NCBI GenBank assembly: GCA_023230425.1
Contig: JALNXI010000040.1
Span: 1-11,507 of the forward strand
Source of the DNA: Methanoculleus sp.
Lineage (GTDB): Archaea; Halobacteriota; Methanomicrobia; Methanomicrobiales; Methanoculleaceae
Length of the DNA stretch: 11,507 nucleotides
Reading direction: 5' to 3'
Shown: positions 5,303 to 11,507 of the stretch, piece after piece
How the letters are laid out: each line of letters starts with the position of its first letter
How positions within the stretch are numbered: position 1 is the first letter of the stretch
Made by a program: the position numbers and the translations under genes
The notes under the pieces: generated by a model
Database searches by the model: none
What the model was told of the DNA's origin: nothing
Seen by the model: the letters and a program-made list of their open reading frames with translations, nothing else

Positions 5303-5986
5303 GAGCATCATCATTGCTTTCTCCACCAGTTCGGTCCGGATCGTGGTGGACCGATCGCCTCCGCAGACCATCCCCCGGACGCCGATGATCTCCGGGTCGA
5401 TGCGCTTTAAGGCACCGAGGTCCTCGAACTTCAGCGAACCGGCAAGGGCCGTCTGCAACCCGAGTTCTCGGTTCTGTTCAGCAAACCGGGTCAGTGTCTC
5501 CTCGTCCATGAACTCAAAGAGACTCTTCCCATCTTTAATGCCGGTGTCGATCATGGCGACATCAGCTCCGGCATCCGCAACCAGCGAACTGATGACGAAC
5601 GGAGGGACCGTACCCATTCTCTGAAAATCGGCATAGGCGGCGATAACCACGTATTTCTCAGGGAACTCCCGCTTCACCGCCGTGGTCACTGCCTCGATAA
5701 CGTCACAGGCACGGTTGGTTCCGTCGAACATCAGGCCGACCTTGATAAAATCGGCACCTGCATGTGCGGCGCCGTAGGCAGAAAGAGCCGCAGTTCCTGG
5801 CTTATACTCATTGTCTCCAATCGCAGCACTGACGGGCTTGTTGCCGGCGAGGGTTTTGATCTCCTGGATGATCCAGGGGAAGTTTGCTCCAAGCGAGCCC
5901 TCTGAGGGCTTTTTCACGTCGATGATGTCAGCGGAAAGCGAGCTTCTTGCCTCCTCAATACTGCTCGGACTGACGAGTAATTGCAT
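5297..5986 (-). CDS. mfnB: (5-Formylfuran-3-yl)methyl phosphate synthase (methanofuran biosynthesis)
   Basis: The enzyme joins two triose-phosphate molecules into the furan ring precursor of methanofuran, the first C1 carrier in CO2 reduction to methane. The protein has 229 residues, the usual length, and was formerly known as DUF556. The N-terminus MQLLVSPSSIEEA is typical. Asp23, Lys25, Lys82 (in ADFIKVGLM) and Lys151 (in MIDTGIKDGKS) correspond to the active-site Asp25, Lys27, Lys85 and Lys155 described for the Methanocaldococcus enzyme MJ1099, with steadily shifting offsets. KKPSEGSLGANFPW (25-38) and GVRGMVCGGDRSTTI are further family segments. It is the first gene of a leftward pair with guaB and diverges from a HisA-like gene 44 bases away. 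The upstream region has no clear Shine-Dalgarno at normal distance. The identification is strong from motif content. Confidence 0.96.
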   Translation of the reverse strand: MQLLVSPSSIEEARSSLSADIIDVKKPSEGSLGANFPWIIQEIKTLAGNKPVSAAIGDNEYKPGTAALSAYGAAHAGADFIKVGLMFDGTNRACDVIEAVTTAVKREFPEKYVVIAAYADFQRMGTVPPFVISSLVADAGADVAMIDTGIKDGKSLFEFMDEETLTRFAEQNRELGLQTALAGSLKFEDLGALKRIDPEIIGVRGMVCGGDRSTTIRTELVEKAMMMLR

Positions 5987-6030
5987 AGAAATTAATGATC
6001 CTTCACCCTAATAGTGATTGCGTTGAGGAC
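5987..6030. promoter_or_regulatory. Shared divergent promoter region, mfnB / HisA-like gene
   Basis: Only 44 bases separate the two start codons. It contains AT-rich AGAAATTAAT (5987-5996), which could be the TATA box of the rightward gene with a leaderless start at 6031. The leftward TATA box is not clear. Both genes must be transcribed from overlapping sites or from within each other's 5' ends. Confidence 0.4.
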
Positions 6031-6711
6031 ATGGAACTGATTCTTGCAGTCGATCTGGCAGGCGGCCTGGTTGTGCATGGAAGATCCGGCGAGCGCGCCG
6101 GCTACCGGCCGCTAACCTGGGGGATCGTCCCCTCAGCTGAACCGGAGACCTACGTATCCGCCCTCCAGCCCCGGTATCTCTACATCGCCGACCTGGAGAG
6201 CATCCAGGGCAGAACCCCGCAGGACGACCTGGTCCGGCGCTGCGCCGCTCTGGTCGAGCGGTGCTACCTCGACAGGGGCTCTCGGTCGCCTGCCGAATGC
6301 ACGGCAGTCGCCGGGGTGACGCCGGTCGTCGGCACCGAGACGGCGGCGAGAGCGATCGAAGACCTTGCGGCATACCGGGCCGGCTACCTCAGTATCGATA
6401 TCAAAGAAGGCCGGGTGCTTCCCTGGGGCATCCGGCCGGCGGAGATGTTACGCCGCGCATCGGCGCTCTCGTTTGAGGGGTGCATTATCCTCAACATCAG
6501 CGCCGTGGGGACACAGCGGGGCCTCGTCCGGGAGGATCTCGAAGAGATGCGGGCGTGCTATTCCGGGCGCCTCCTCTACGGGGGCGGCGTCGCCGGGACG
6601 GACGACATCCGCCTCCTCGCCGACGTCGGGTTCGACGGGGCGATCATAGCGACCGCCGTCCACCACGGCACGGTGCCGCTCGAATGGGTCCGGAGAGGAT
6701 CCCCGTGCTGA
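6031..6711 (+). CDS. HisA/HisF-related TIM-barrel protein (COG1411 type)
   Basis: This 226-residue TIM-barrel protein resembles HisA (phosphoribosylformimino-AICAR-phosphate isomerase) but belongs to the archaeal related group of unknown function. The first strand is MELILAVDLAGGLVVHG with Asp8, where HisA has its catalytic Asp. The fifth-strand region YLSIDIKEG carries Asp123, matching the second catalytic Asp. Two phosphate-binding turns, LLYGGGVAGTDD (181-192) and GAIIATAVHHG (203-213), are intact, so a phosphorylated sugar-like substrate is expected. I chose ATG 6031 over 5995 because the barrel begins there; the longer form adds 12 residues without family resemblance. It overlaps tmk by 7 bases and diverges from mfnB. 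Its position suggests, but does not show, a link to coenzyme synthesis. It is unlikely to be the true hisA because the sequence is too divergent and no his genes are near. Confidence 0.85.
   Translation: MELILAVDLAGGLVVHGRSGERAGYRPLTWGIVPSAEPETYVSALQPRYLYIADLESIQGRTPQDDLVRRCAALVERCYLDRGSRSPAECTAVAGVTPVVGTETAARAIEDLAAYRAGYLSIDIKEGRVLPWGIRPAEMLRRASALSFEGCIILNISAVGTQRGLVREDLEEMRACYSGRLLYGGGVAGTDDIRLLADVGFDGAIIATAVHHGTVPLEWVRRGSPC
6692..6700 (+). promoter_or_regulatory. Shine-Dalgarno deciding the GTG start of tmk
   Basis: GGAGAGGAT matches the 16S rRNA end and lies 4 bases before GTG 6705. It favours GTG over the ATG at 6684, which has no such site. Confidence 0.6.
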
Positions 6712-7322
6712 TCACCATCGAGGGGATCGACGGGAGCGGCAAGAGCACCCTTCTCGCCCGTCTTCGGGAGTTGCTCGCCGACCTCGACCCCCTCTTCACC
6801 CGCGAGCCCGGTGCGACCTGGGTGGGCGAGTCGGTGCGGCGGGCGGTTGCCGAGCGGATGGACCCGATCACCGAAGCGCTGCTCTTCTGCGCCGACCACG
6901 CCGCGCATATTGATACGGTGATCCGGCCCGCACTTGACGAGGGACGGCTCGTGATATCCGACCGCTACTCGGACTCCCGGTTTGCCTACCAGCCGGTCGT
7001 CCTCGACGGCGTTCTCCCCGACCCTCTCCTCTGGCTCCGCCAGATCCATGCCGGGTGGTCGATCCGGCCCGACCGGACGTTCCTCCTGGTCCTGCCTGTC
7101 GAAGATGCCGTAGCCCGTCTCGATCCCGCAAAGAAGAGAGAGTATTTTGAGAATGCCGGGATCCTTATGCAGGTGCAGAAGAATTATCTAGGCCTTGCGG
7201 CTACTGATCCCGCGCGGTTTGTCATCGTCGATGCACTGCTCCAAAAAGAGGAGGTCGCCCGGTTCATCGCCGACGAGATCAGGACGAGTGTCCAATCGTC
7301 ACAACCACGTCCCCGAGCGTGA
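6705..7322 (+). CDS. tmk: Thymidylate kinase (dTMP kinase)
   Basis: It phosphorylates dTMP to dTDP with ATP for dTTP synthesis. From the GTG start it has 205 residues, normal for the family. The P-loop EGIDGSGKST occupies residues 6-15. TREPGATWVGE (33-43) binds dTMP. ISDRYSDSRFAYQ holds the DR(Y/H) motif at Asp86-Arg87, and the nearby segment contacts the base. PDRTFLLVLPVEDAVARL and a short Arg/Lys lid (DPAKKREYFE) follow. The first residues V/M-LITIEG match the usual N-terminus, which together with the Shine-Dalgarno argues for GTG 6705; ATG 6684 would add 7 residues. The start overlaps the stop of the HisA-like gene (GTGCTGA), so the two are translated as a coupled pair. The last 14 or so codons overlap the end of valS on the other strand, and the tail QSSQPRPRA looks like an unstructured extension. 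Confidence 0.95.
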   Translation: MLITIEGIDGSGKSTLLARLRELLADLDPLFTREPGATWVGESVRRAVAERMDPITEALLFCADHAAHIDTVIRPALDEGRLVISDRYSDSRFAYQPVVLDGVLPDPLLWLRQIHAGWSIRPDRTFLLVLPVEDAVARLDPAKKREYFENAGILMQVQKNYLGLAATDPARFVIVDALLQKEEVARFIADEIRTSVQSSQPRPRA

Positions 7323-9870
7323 GGACGTCCACCTCTTCTCCCGCCACCTGGTAGGCGACCTTCGGCGTGAAGGAGTCGGCCGGCACCGGGATCTCCTCGC
7401 CGTCAACCGTTATGGTGGCGGGCGGGTTCCTGAGCTGATCCGGCGGGAGCGCCTGCACGGCCTCCATGAATCCACGGGCCTGCTTCCGTAAGCGGGGCCC
7501 GATGACTGCCATATTAAAGTTCACGCCGTTCGTGACCTCTTCGAGCCGGGGCGTCCCGGTGCTCCACCGGGCATCGGCATTCAGCGCCCGCCCGGCGTCT
7601 CCGGCATCATCGACCGGCTCCGGCGCGTAGATCATAACATGGCCGAGCGGCGCGTTCAGCGCCATGCCCCGATCGTGCTTGTAGCGCCGGAGTTCAGCGA
7701 CCATCTTCACGAGAAGGTCGCCGTGGCGCCGGGCCTCATCGTCGGCATACGCAAAGTCAGGCCAGCCCTCTTTGTGCACGCTCCTCCCGGTCAGGTTGTG
7801 GTAGCACTCCTCCGCAAAGTGCGGGATGATCGGGGCGAGAAGACGGCAGAGGACGTCCATAGTCGTCCGAAGTGCGCTGCACGCGCTGGCCCTGCTGTTG
7901 TCTTCTGCGTACAGGCGCCCTTTCGTGATCTCGATGTAGTCATCGGCGAGCGTGTTCCAGGCAAACTCCCGGATAGCCCTGAGCGCCCGATCGAACTGGT
8001 AGCCTTCCATCGCAGCGGTGGCTTCCGCAACGGTATCGGAGAGCCGGACAAGGAGCCAGCGGTCGGTGAGTTCCGTCACCGGCCCCGGCTCTCCGGTCAC
8101 CGTATCCAGGTGCCCCATGACGAACCTGAAGATGTTCCAGAGTTTGGTCTGGAAACGGGATGCGGCAACGACGTCATTCCAGTTGAACATGATATCCGAG
8201 CCGATCGTCGCGCCTCCCGCACCCCACTGCCTGAGCGCGTCCGCCCCGTACTTCCCGACGACCTCCTCGGGAGAGATGATGTTGCTTCTGCTCTTGCTCA
8301 TCTTGAACCCGTCATCCCCGAGCACCATGCCGTTGACGAGGATCTGGTCCCAGGGATGGCTGCCGACCAGAGCTTTCGCCCGGAGGATCGTGTAGAACGC
8401 CCATGTCCGTATGATATCGTGCCCCTGGGGGCGCAGCTGTGCCGGGAAGAGCGGCGGCCTGCCGTCTCCATCCCACCCGGTGACGTGGAGCGCCGATATC
8501 GACGAGTCCATCCAGGTATCGAGCACATCCTTCTCGCCGGTGAAGTTCGACCCGCCGCACCGGGGACAGGGGGCTTTCGGCGTATCGACAGTCGGGTCGA
8601 CCGGGAGGTCTTCTCCATCCGGGAGGATCAACTCACCGCAAGAATCGCAGAACCAGACCGGGATCGGTGTCGCAAAGATCCGCTGCCGGGATATGCACCA
8701 GTCCCACTCCATCGACTCTGCCCAGTTCTCCAGCCGGGTGAACATATGCTCCGGTGTCCAGGAGACCCTCCGGGCCGCATCCAGAATATCGTCCTGGTGG
8801 ACCCGGACAAACCACTGGCGTTCGGAGAGGATCTCGATAGGTGTCTTGCACCGCCAGCAGGTCCCCACTCGCTGTTCGAGTTCTTCCTGCCGCTTCAGGA
8901 TCCCCTTCTCTTCCATATCCCGAAGGATCGCCTTCCTGCAGGCCTCCGACGGCATCCCCGCGTAAGGGCCCGCGACCGCAGTCATGACGCCCTGCCGGTC
9001 GATCGCCTTCCGAAGTTCCAGGTCGTGCTGTTTCCACCAGTAGACATCCATCTTGTCCCCGAACGTACAGATCATCACCGCACCGCTGCCGAAGTTCGGG
9101 TCGACCGCAACGTCCTCGATGACCGGCACCTGGTGCCCGAAGATGGGAACCGCAAGCCTCTTCCCCTTCATGCCGCGATACCTCTCGTCATCGGGGTGAA
9201 CCGCCACCGCAACACAGGCCGCAAGGAGTTCTGGCCGGGTGGTGGCGATCTCGACTCCGTCGAAGTCGAAGTAGTTGAGTGTGGTGGTTCGGGGAACGTA
9301 GTTGACCTCGGCGAACGCGATGGCTGTCTCGCACCGGGTGCAGAAGTTCACCGGATGCTCGCTCTGGTAGATGTCGCCGGCTTTGAGCATCTGCAGGAAC
9401 GATGCCTGGGTCTTTTTGTAATACTCCGGGAGCATGGTGATATACTCGTGGCTCCAGTCGGTGGAGAACCCGAGCCGCCGCATGGTCGCCCGCATCTTCT
9501 CGATGTTCCCGAGCGTGAGGTCGCGGCACATCTCCCGGAATTTCTCCCTCGATACATCGTTCTTGGTTATCCCGTAGGTCTCCTCGACCTTCACCTCGGT
9601 GGGGAGGCCGTGGCAGTCCCACCCCTGCGGGAACATAACGTTAAAACCGCGCATACGTTTGTACCGCGCGATGAAGTCGATGTAGCACCAGTTTAAGGCG
9701 TTGCCGATATGGAAGTTGCCGGTAGGATACGGTGGCGGCGTATCGATGATGAACCGGGGTTTCGGCGAGCCGGGATCGAAATAGTTATCCTCATCCCGCC
9801 AGGCATTCTGCCAGCGCCTCTCCACTTCTTCAATATCGTAATTTTTGGGTAGTTGATGTGACGGCGACAT
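7279..9870 (-). CDS. valS: Valyl-tRNA synthetase
   Basis: It attaches valine to tRNA-Val. The 863-residue protein is a class Ia synthetase of archaeal type. HIGN in PPPYPTGNFHIGNALNW (45-61) and KMSKS (523-527) form the ATP site. WDCHGLPTE (84-92) is typical of the Val/Ile/Leu group, and DWCISRQ (390-396) marks ValRS. The editing domain lies at about 200-350 with TTRPE (210-214). Zinc-binding cysteine pairs are C177/C180, C338/C341, C408/C411 and C435/C438. The anticodon-binding helical domain starts at about 600, and the C-terminus lacks the long coiled coil of bacterial ValRS. No Shine-Dalgarno precedes the ATG, and a TATA box lies about 31-40 bases upstream, so the leader is very short. 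Its 3' end overlaps tmk by 44 bases tail to tail, with no T-tract terminator visible there. Confidence 0.97.
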   Translation of the reverse strand: MSPSHQLPKNYDIEEVERRWQNAWRDEDNYFDPGSPKPRFIIDTPPPYPTGNFHIGNALNWCYIDFIARYKRMRGFNVMFPQGWDCHGLPTEVKVEETYGITKNDVSREKFREMCRDLTLGNIEKMRATMRRLGFSTDWSHEYITMLPEYYKKTQASFLQMLKAGDIYQSEHPVNFCTRCETAIAFAEVNYVPRTTTLNYFDFDGVEIATTRPELLAACVAVAVHPDDERYRGMKGKRLAVPIFGHQVPVIEDVAVDPNFGSGAVMICTFGDKMDVYWWKQHDLELRKAIDRQGVMTAVAGPYAGMPSEACRKAILRDMEEKGILKRQEELEQRVGTCWRCKTPIEILSERQWFVRVHQDDILDAARRVSWTPEHMFTRLENWAESMEWDWCISRQRIFATPIPVWFCDSCGELILPDGEDLPVDPTVDTPKAPCPRCGGSNFTGEKDVLDTWMDSSISALHVTGWDGDGRPPLFPAQLRPQGHDIIRTWAFYTILRAKALVGSHPWDQILVNGMVLGDDGFKMSKSRSNIISPEEVVGKYGADALRQWGAGGATIGSDIMFNWNDVVAASRFQTKLWNIFRFVMGHLDTVTGEPGPVTELTDRWLLVRLSDTVAEATAAMEGYQFDRALRAIREFAWNTLADDYIEITKGRLYAEDNSRASACSALRTTMDVLCRLLAPIIPHFAEECYHNLTGRSVHKEGWPDFAYADDEARRHGDLLVKMVAELRRYKHDRGMALNAPLGHVMIYAPEPVDDAGDAGRALNADARWSTGTPRLEEVTNGVNFNMAVIGPRLRKQARGFMEAVQALPPDQLRNPPATITVDGEEIPVPADSFTPKVAYQVAGEEVDVLTLGDVVVTIGHSS

Positions 9871-9900
9871 TTTCAGTGTATAATCTCTCTCGTTCCAGTG

Positions 9901-9910
9901 AAATATATTG
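9901..9910 (-). promoter_or_regulatory. TATA box of valS
   Basis: The minus strand reads CAATATATTT, a good archaeal TATA element, 31-40 bases before the valS ATG. It predicts a leaderless or very short-leader transcript. Confidence 0.6.
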
Positions 9911-9914
9911 TTCT

Positions 9915-10040
9915 ACGGGGCTTTGGCGCTATCAAATACCCCGTGCCGTACGCAGGTTTGTCGTCCCTGACCGGGCCTCTCGGGGGTGAAGAACACGGGA
10001 GAGGCGAAGACGGCAGGCATTCGGATCCTAAAGGCTTTTT
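9915..10040. other. Divergent intergenic region with two long-loop stems and a T-tract
   Basis: The 194-base gap between valS and the DUF92 gene (9871-10064) has no gene. It contains the stem ACGGGG 9915-9920 / CCCCGT 9939-9944 and a 7-base perfect stem GCCTCTC 9975-9981 / GAGAGGC 9999-10005. GCCGT 9945-9949 could also pair with ACGGC 10010-10014, enclosing the latter stem. Five T (10036-10040) follow. It could be a structured leader of the DUF92 gene or a small RNA. No known family is recognised, and GC-rich DNA yields such stems by chance. Confidence 0.3.
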
Positions 10041-10055
10041 CCCTGCACAACCAAA

Positions 10056-10059
10056 GGTG
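10056..10059 (+). promoter_or_regulatory. Shine-Dalgarno of the DUF92 gene
   Basis: GGTG five bases before ATG 10065 selects that codon over the out-of-frame ATG at 10061, which is only one base from the GGTG. Confidence 0.5.
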
Positions 10060-10064
10060 TATGA

Positions 10065-11261
10065 ATGACAAAGCCGCCGGGGTTGGTTCTGGCATCGGTG
10101 CTCACCCTCGCCTTCATAGGCCTTGCCCCCCTGCTCCAGCCGGCATGGCTGCTCACCCTCCTCCTCATTCCGTTCTCGCTTGTCCTCTTCCTCATCCGGG
10201 ATACCCGGTACGTATCGCTCTCGATCATCGCACTTGCCGTGCTCTACGGGCTCGGCTGGCTCTCGACGTTCGTCTTCACCTGCACGCTCGGCATCGTCGT
10301 CATCGGCGAGCTCGCATTCCGGCTCACCGGAGGCAGGCAGGTATCTTACCTCCACCACCTGGCTGCCGCCATCGGCATATCGCTTGCGGTGATGCTTTAT
10401 CTTCAGTATAGCGCTCCGCTCGTCGTCGTGATGGGTGTTGTCGCCGCGGTGCTGCTCCGGGCGGTTCTCCGGAGCCGGGACGACGCCCTTATGATCGAGG
10501 CGCTCGGTGTGGCGATGACCATGTTCCTCTTCGAGGAGATCAACTTCGAGGTCGACCTGAGCATCCTCGTCGCCGCGGCCGCGATAGCGTTCGGGTTCGG
10601 CTACACATCCTACCGGCTCCGGGTGGCCGACGTCAGCGGTCTCTTCTCGGGCGCCATGATCGGCATCATCCTCATCGTCTTTGCGGACGTCCGGTGGTTC
10701 CTGATCATGCTCACCTTTTTCATCATCGGTGCCGGGGCTACCCGATACCACTACGCTGAGAAGGAGAGGCTCGGGGTTGCCCAGGAGCACGCGGGTGTGC
10801 GCGGCTACTTCAACGTCTTCGCAAACGGCCTGGTGGCGACCGGCGCCGCCATCCTCTACGGTGTCACCGGGCAACCGGCCTTCGTGGCACTCTTCATGGG
10901 AAGCGTCGCCTCCGCCGCCGCCGATACCGCCGCAAGCGAGATCGGGGTCACGGGGAAGACGCCCTACCTGATCACGACGCTCCGGCCGGTGCCCCGGGGA
11001 ACGAACGGTGGGGTGACCCTGCGGGGTGAGGTTGCGGCCATCGTCGCGTCCGCCCTCGTCGCCGTCGCCGCCTGGGTGATGGGCGTCGCCGATCCCTGGA
11101 TGGTCGTCGTCACGGTCATCGCCGGCTTCATCGGCACAAACATCGACAGCCTCGTAGGGGCGACACTCGAGAACAGCGGCAGGATCGGAAACTCAGGCAC
11201 GAATCTGACCGCTACGTTCTTCGGCGGGGTCTCGGGAATGCTCCTCTATATGCTGGTGTGA
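10065..11261 (+). CDS. DUF92 (TIGR00297) polytopic membrane protein
   Basis: This 398-residue integral membrane protein is hydrophobic through most of its length, with roughly ten or more membrane segments. The C-terminal part carries the DUF92 signatures: RGYFNVFANG (246-255), SAAADTAASEIG (283-294), and PVPRGTNGGVTLRGE (308-322), followed by IGTNIDSLVGATLE (356-369). Conserved Asp, Ser, Glu and Thr/Asn in these loops suggest a cytidyl- or phospho-transfer active site. The plant member VTE6 is a phytyl-phosphate kinase, so a polyprenyl-phosphate kinase role is conceivable for archaeal lipids; this is inference. Residues 1-170 form an extra hydrophobic region of about six helices, longer than the short bacterial forms of about 230-260 residues. 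The ATG is supported by GGTG five bases upstream. It diverges from valS and appears to be alone. Confidence 0.88.
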   Translation: MTKPPGLVLASVLTLAFIGLAPLLQPAWLLTLLLIPFSLVLFLIRDTRYVSLSIIALAVLYGLGWLSTFVFTCTLGIVVIGELAFRLTGGRQVSYLHHLAAAIGISLAVMLYLQYSAPLVVVMGVVAAVLLRAVLRSRDDALMIEALGVAMTMFLFEEINFEVDLSILVAAAAIAFGFGYTSYRLRVADVSGLFSGAMIGIILIVFADVRWFLIMLTFFIIGAGATRYHYAEKERLGVAQEHAGVRGYFNVFANGLVATGAAILYGVTGQPAFVALFMGSVASAAADTAASEIGVTGKTPYLITTLRPVPRGTNGGVTLRGEVAAIVASALVAVAAWVMGVADPWMVVVTVIAGFIGTNIDSLVGATLENSGRIGNSGTNLTATFFGGVSGMLLYMLV

Positions 11262-11292
11262 ACCGTCGTGGAGGATCTCGAGGGCGCGCTCC

Positions 11293-11308
11293 CGATGCTC
11301 GTGCATCG
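11293..11308 (+). other. Hairpin 32 bases after the DUF92 gene
   Basis: CGATGC 11293-11298 and GCATCG 11303-11308 form a perfect six-base stem with a TCGT tetraloop. No T-tract follows, so it is not a standard terminator. It may protect or shape the mRNA end. Confidence 0.35.
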
Positions 11309-11395
11309 ATTCTCAATACGTAATACAACCAGAGAGGGTACCGATTGGATCTCGCACTCTTGCTCCAGGAGGTCATACCCTGAGGCACGCCCGGG

Positions 11396-11422
11396 CATGG
11401 CGTCCCCCTGGCTATCGCCATG
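11396..11422. repeat. Inverted repeat CATGGCG / CGCCATG
   Basis: A perfect seven-base inverted repeat (11396-11402 and 11416-11422) encloses a 13-base loop containing CCCCC. It lies directly before the G-rich tract. It could be a protein site or an RNA stem. Confidence 0.45.
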
Positions 11423-11425
11423 ACT

Positions 11426-11476
11426 GCCCCCCCCTGGGGGCGGGGGAGGAGGCCGGAGGCCGGGCGGGGTGGGGGG
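11426..11476 (+). other. Extreme G-rich tract with G-quadruplex potential and a competing C/G hairpin
   Basis: Eight C (11427-11434) are followed by G-runs at 11436-11440, 11442-11446, 11462-11464, 11466-11469 and 11471-11476. Four or more runs of at least three G satisfy the usual quadruplex pattern, though one loop is long. GCCCCC 11426-11431 can instead pair with GGGGGC 11436-11441. The stretch 11262-11507 holds no gene I can support. Confidence 0.55.
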
Positions 11477-11507
11477 ATGCCGGAGCGAGATGTACGAGTA
11501 TCCCCTG

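Noticed and set aside
3875..5410. Long open frame of about 510 codons on the plus strand opposite guaB
   Set aside because: It is the antisense shadow of guaB, which has complete catalytic motifs. The shadow is His/Arg/Asp-rich with no recognisable domain.
5896..5914. Terminator-shaped hairpin AGCCC/GGGCT followed by TTTTT on the plus strand inside mfnB
   Set aside because: On the coding strand these bases encode the conserved active-site segment KKPSEGSLG, which explains the sequence. Archaeal termination also does not rely on such hairpins.
7639..9696. Open frame of about 685 codons on the plus strand opposite valS
   Set aside because: valS on the minus strand is complete with HIGN, KMSKS and zinc motifs. 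The plus-strand frame is a GC-rich shadow with Arg/Pro/Asp-rich content.
9873..10874. Minus-strand open frame of about 330 codons opposite the DUF92 gene
   Set aside because: It is extremely Glu/Asp/Arg-rich, as expected from the complement of hydrophobic membrane-protein codons, and the DUF92 motifs are on the plus strand.
11477..11507. Possible start of another gene at the right edge (ATG 11490 reading MYEYPL, with GGAG upstream, or ATG 11477)
   Set aside because: Only six to ten codons are visible and two frames compete, so there is not enough to call a gene.

Overview
The window looks like chromosomal DNA of a methanogenic archaeon, most likely order Methanomicrobiales (Methanoculleus-like). 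The genus is inferred from overall character (GC-rich coding DNA, gene families), not from a search. The archaeal and methanogen markers are a bifunctional fructose-1,6-bisphosphate aldolase/phosphatase, a one-domain Sm protein, an archaeal-type valyl-tRNA synthetase, and MfnB, an enzyme of methanofuran biosynthesis. Promoters have TATA boxes, several genes seem leaderless or have GGTGA-type ribosome binding sites, and many genes end in oligo-T runs, as is usual in archaea.

Layout, left to right. (1) The 3' end of an Hsp20-like gene (+) is followed by about 430 bases without a gene. These hold three consecutive hairpins ending in a T-run, a possible small RNA. (2) fbp (+), then a 147-base gap with two hairpins and a 13-base direct repeat, then an Sm-protein gene and a small winged-helix/cysteine-cluster gene 5 bases apart (+). 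(3) A leftward pair encodes a two-winged-helix ArsR-type regulator and a second Hsp20-like protein, with a perfect inverted repeat at the promoter. (4) A second leftward pair, mfnB-guaB, has the guaB Shine-Dalgarno containing the mfnB stop codon. (5) Divergent from mfnB, a HisA-like TIM-barrel gene and tmk (+) overlap by 7 bases. (6) valS (-) overlaps the tail of tmk by 44 bases. (7) A divergent gap of 194 bases with stem-loops leads to a DUF92 membrane protein gene (+). (8) A 246-base tail has hairpins and an extremely G-rich tract.

Functionally this is mostly core metabolism and information processing: gluconeogenesis (fbp), RNA handling and transcription (Sm, winged helix), protein quality control (Hsp20 and its likely regulator), purine synthesis (guaB), C1-carrier coenzyme synthesis (mfnB), dTTP supply (tmk), translation (valS) and possibly isoprenoid-phosphate metabolism (DUF92). 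I see no tRNA or rRNA gene, insertion sequence, CRISPR array or prophage gene. The less ordinary signals are the Hsp20/regulator locus with its operator, the cysteine-cluster winged-helix protein next to the Sm gene, and the structured intergenic regions. I did not find a clear new multi-gene defence or mobile system.
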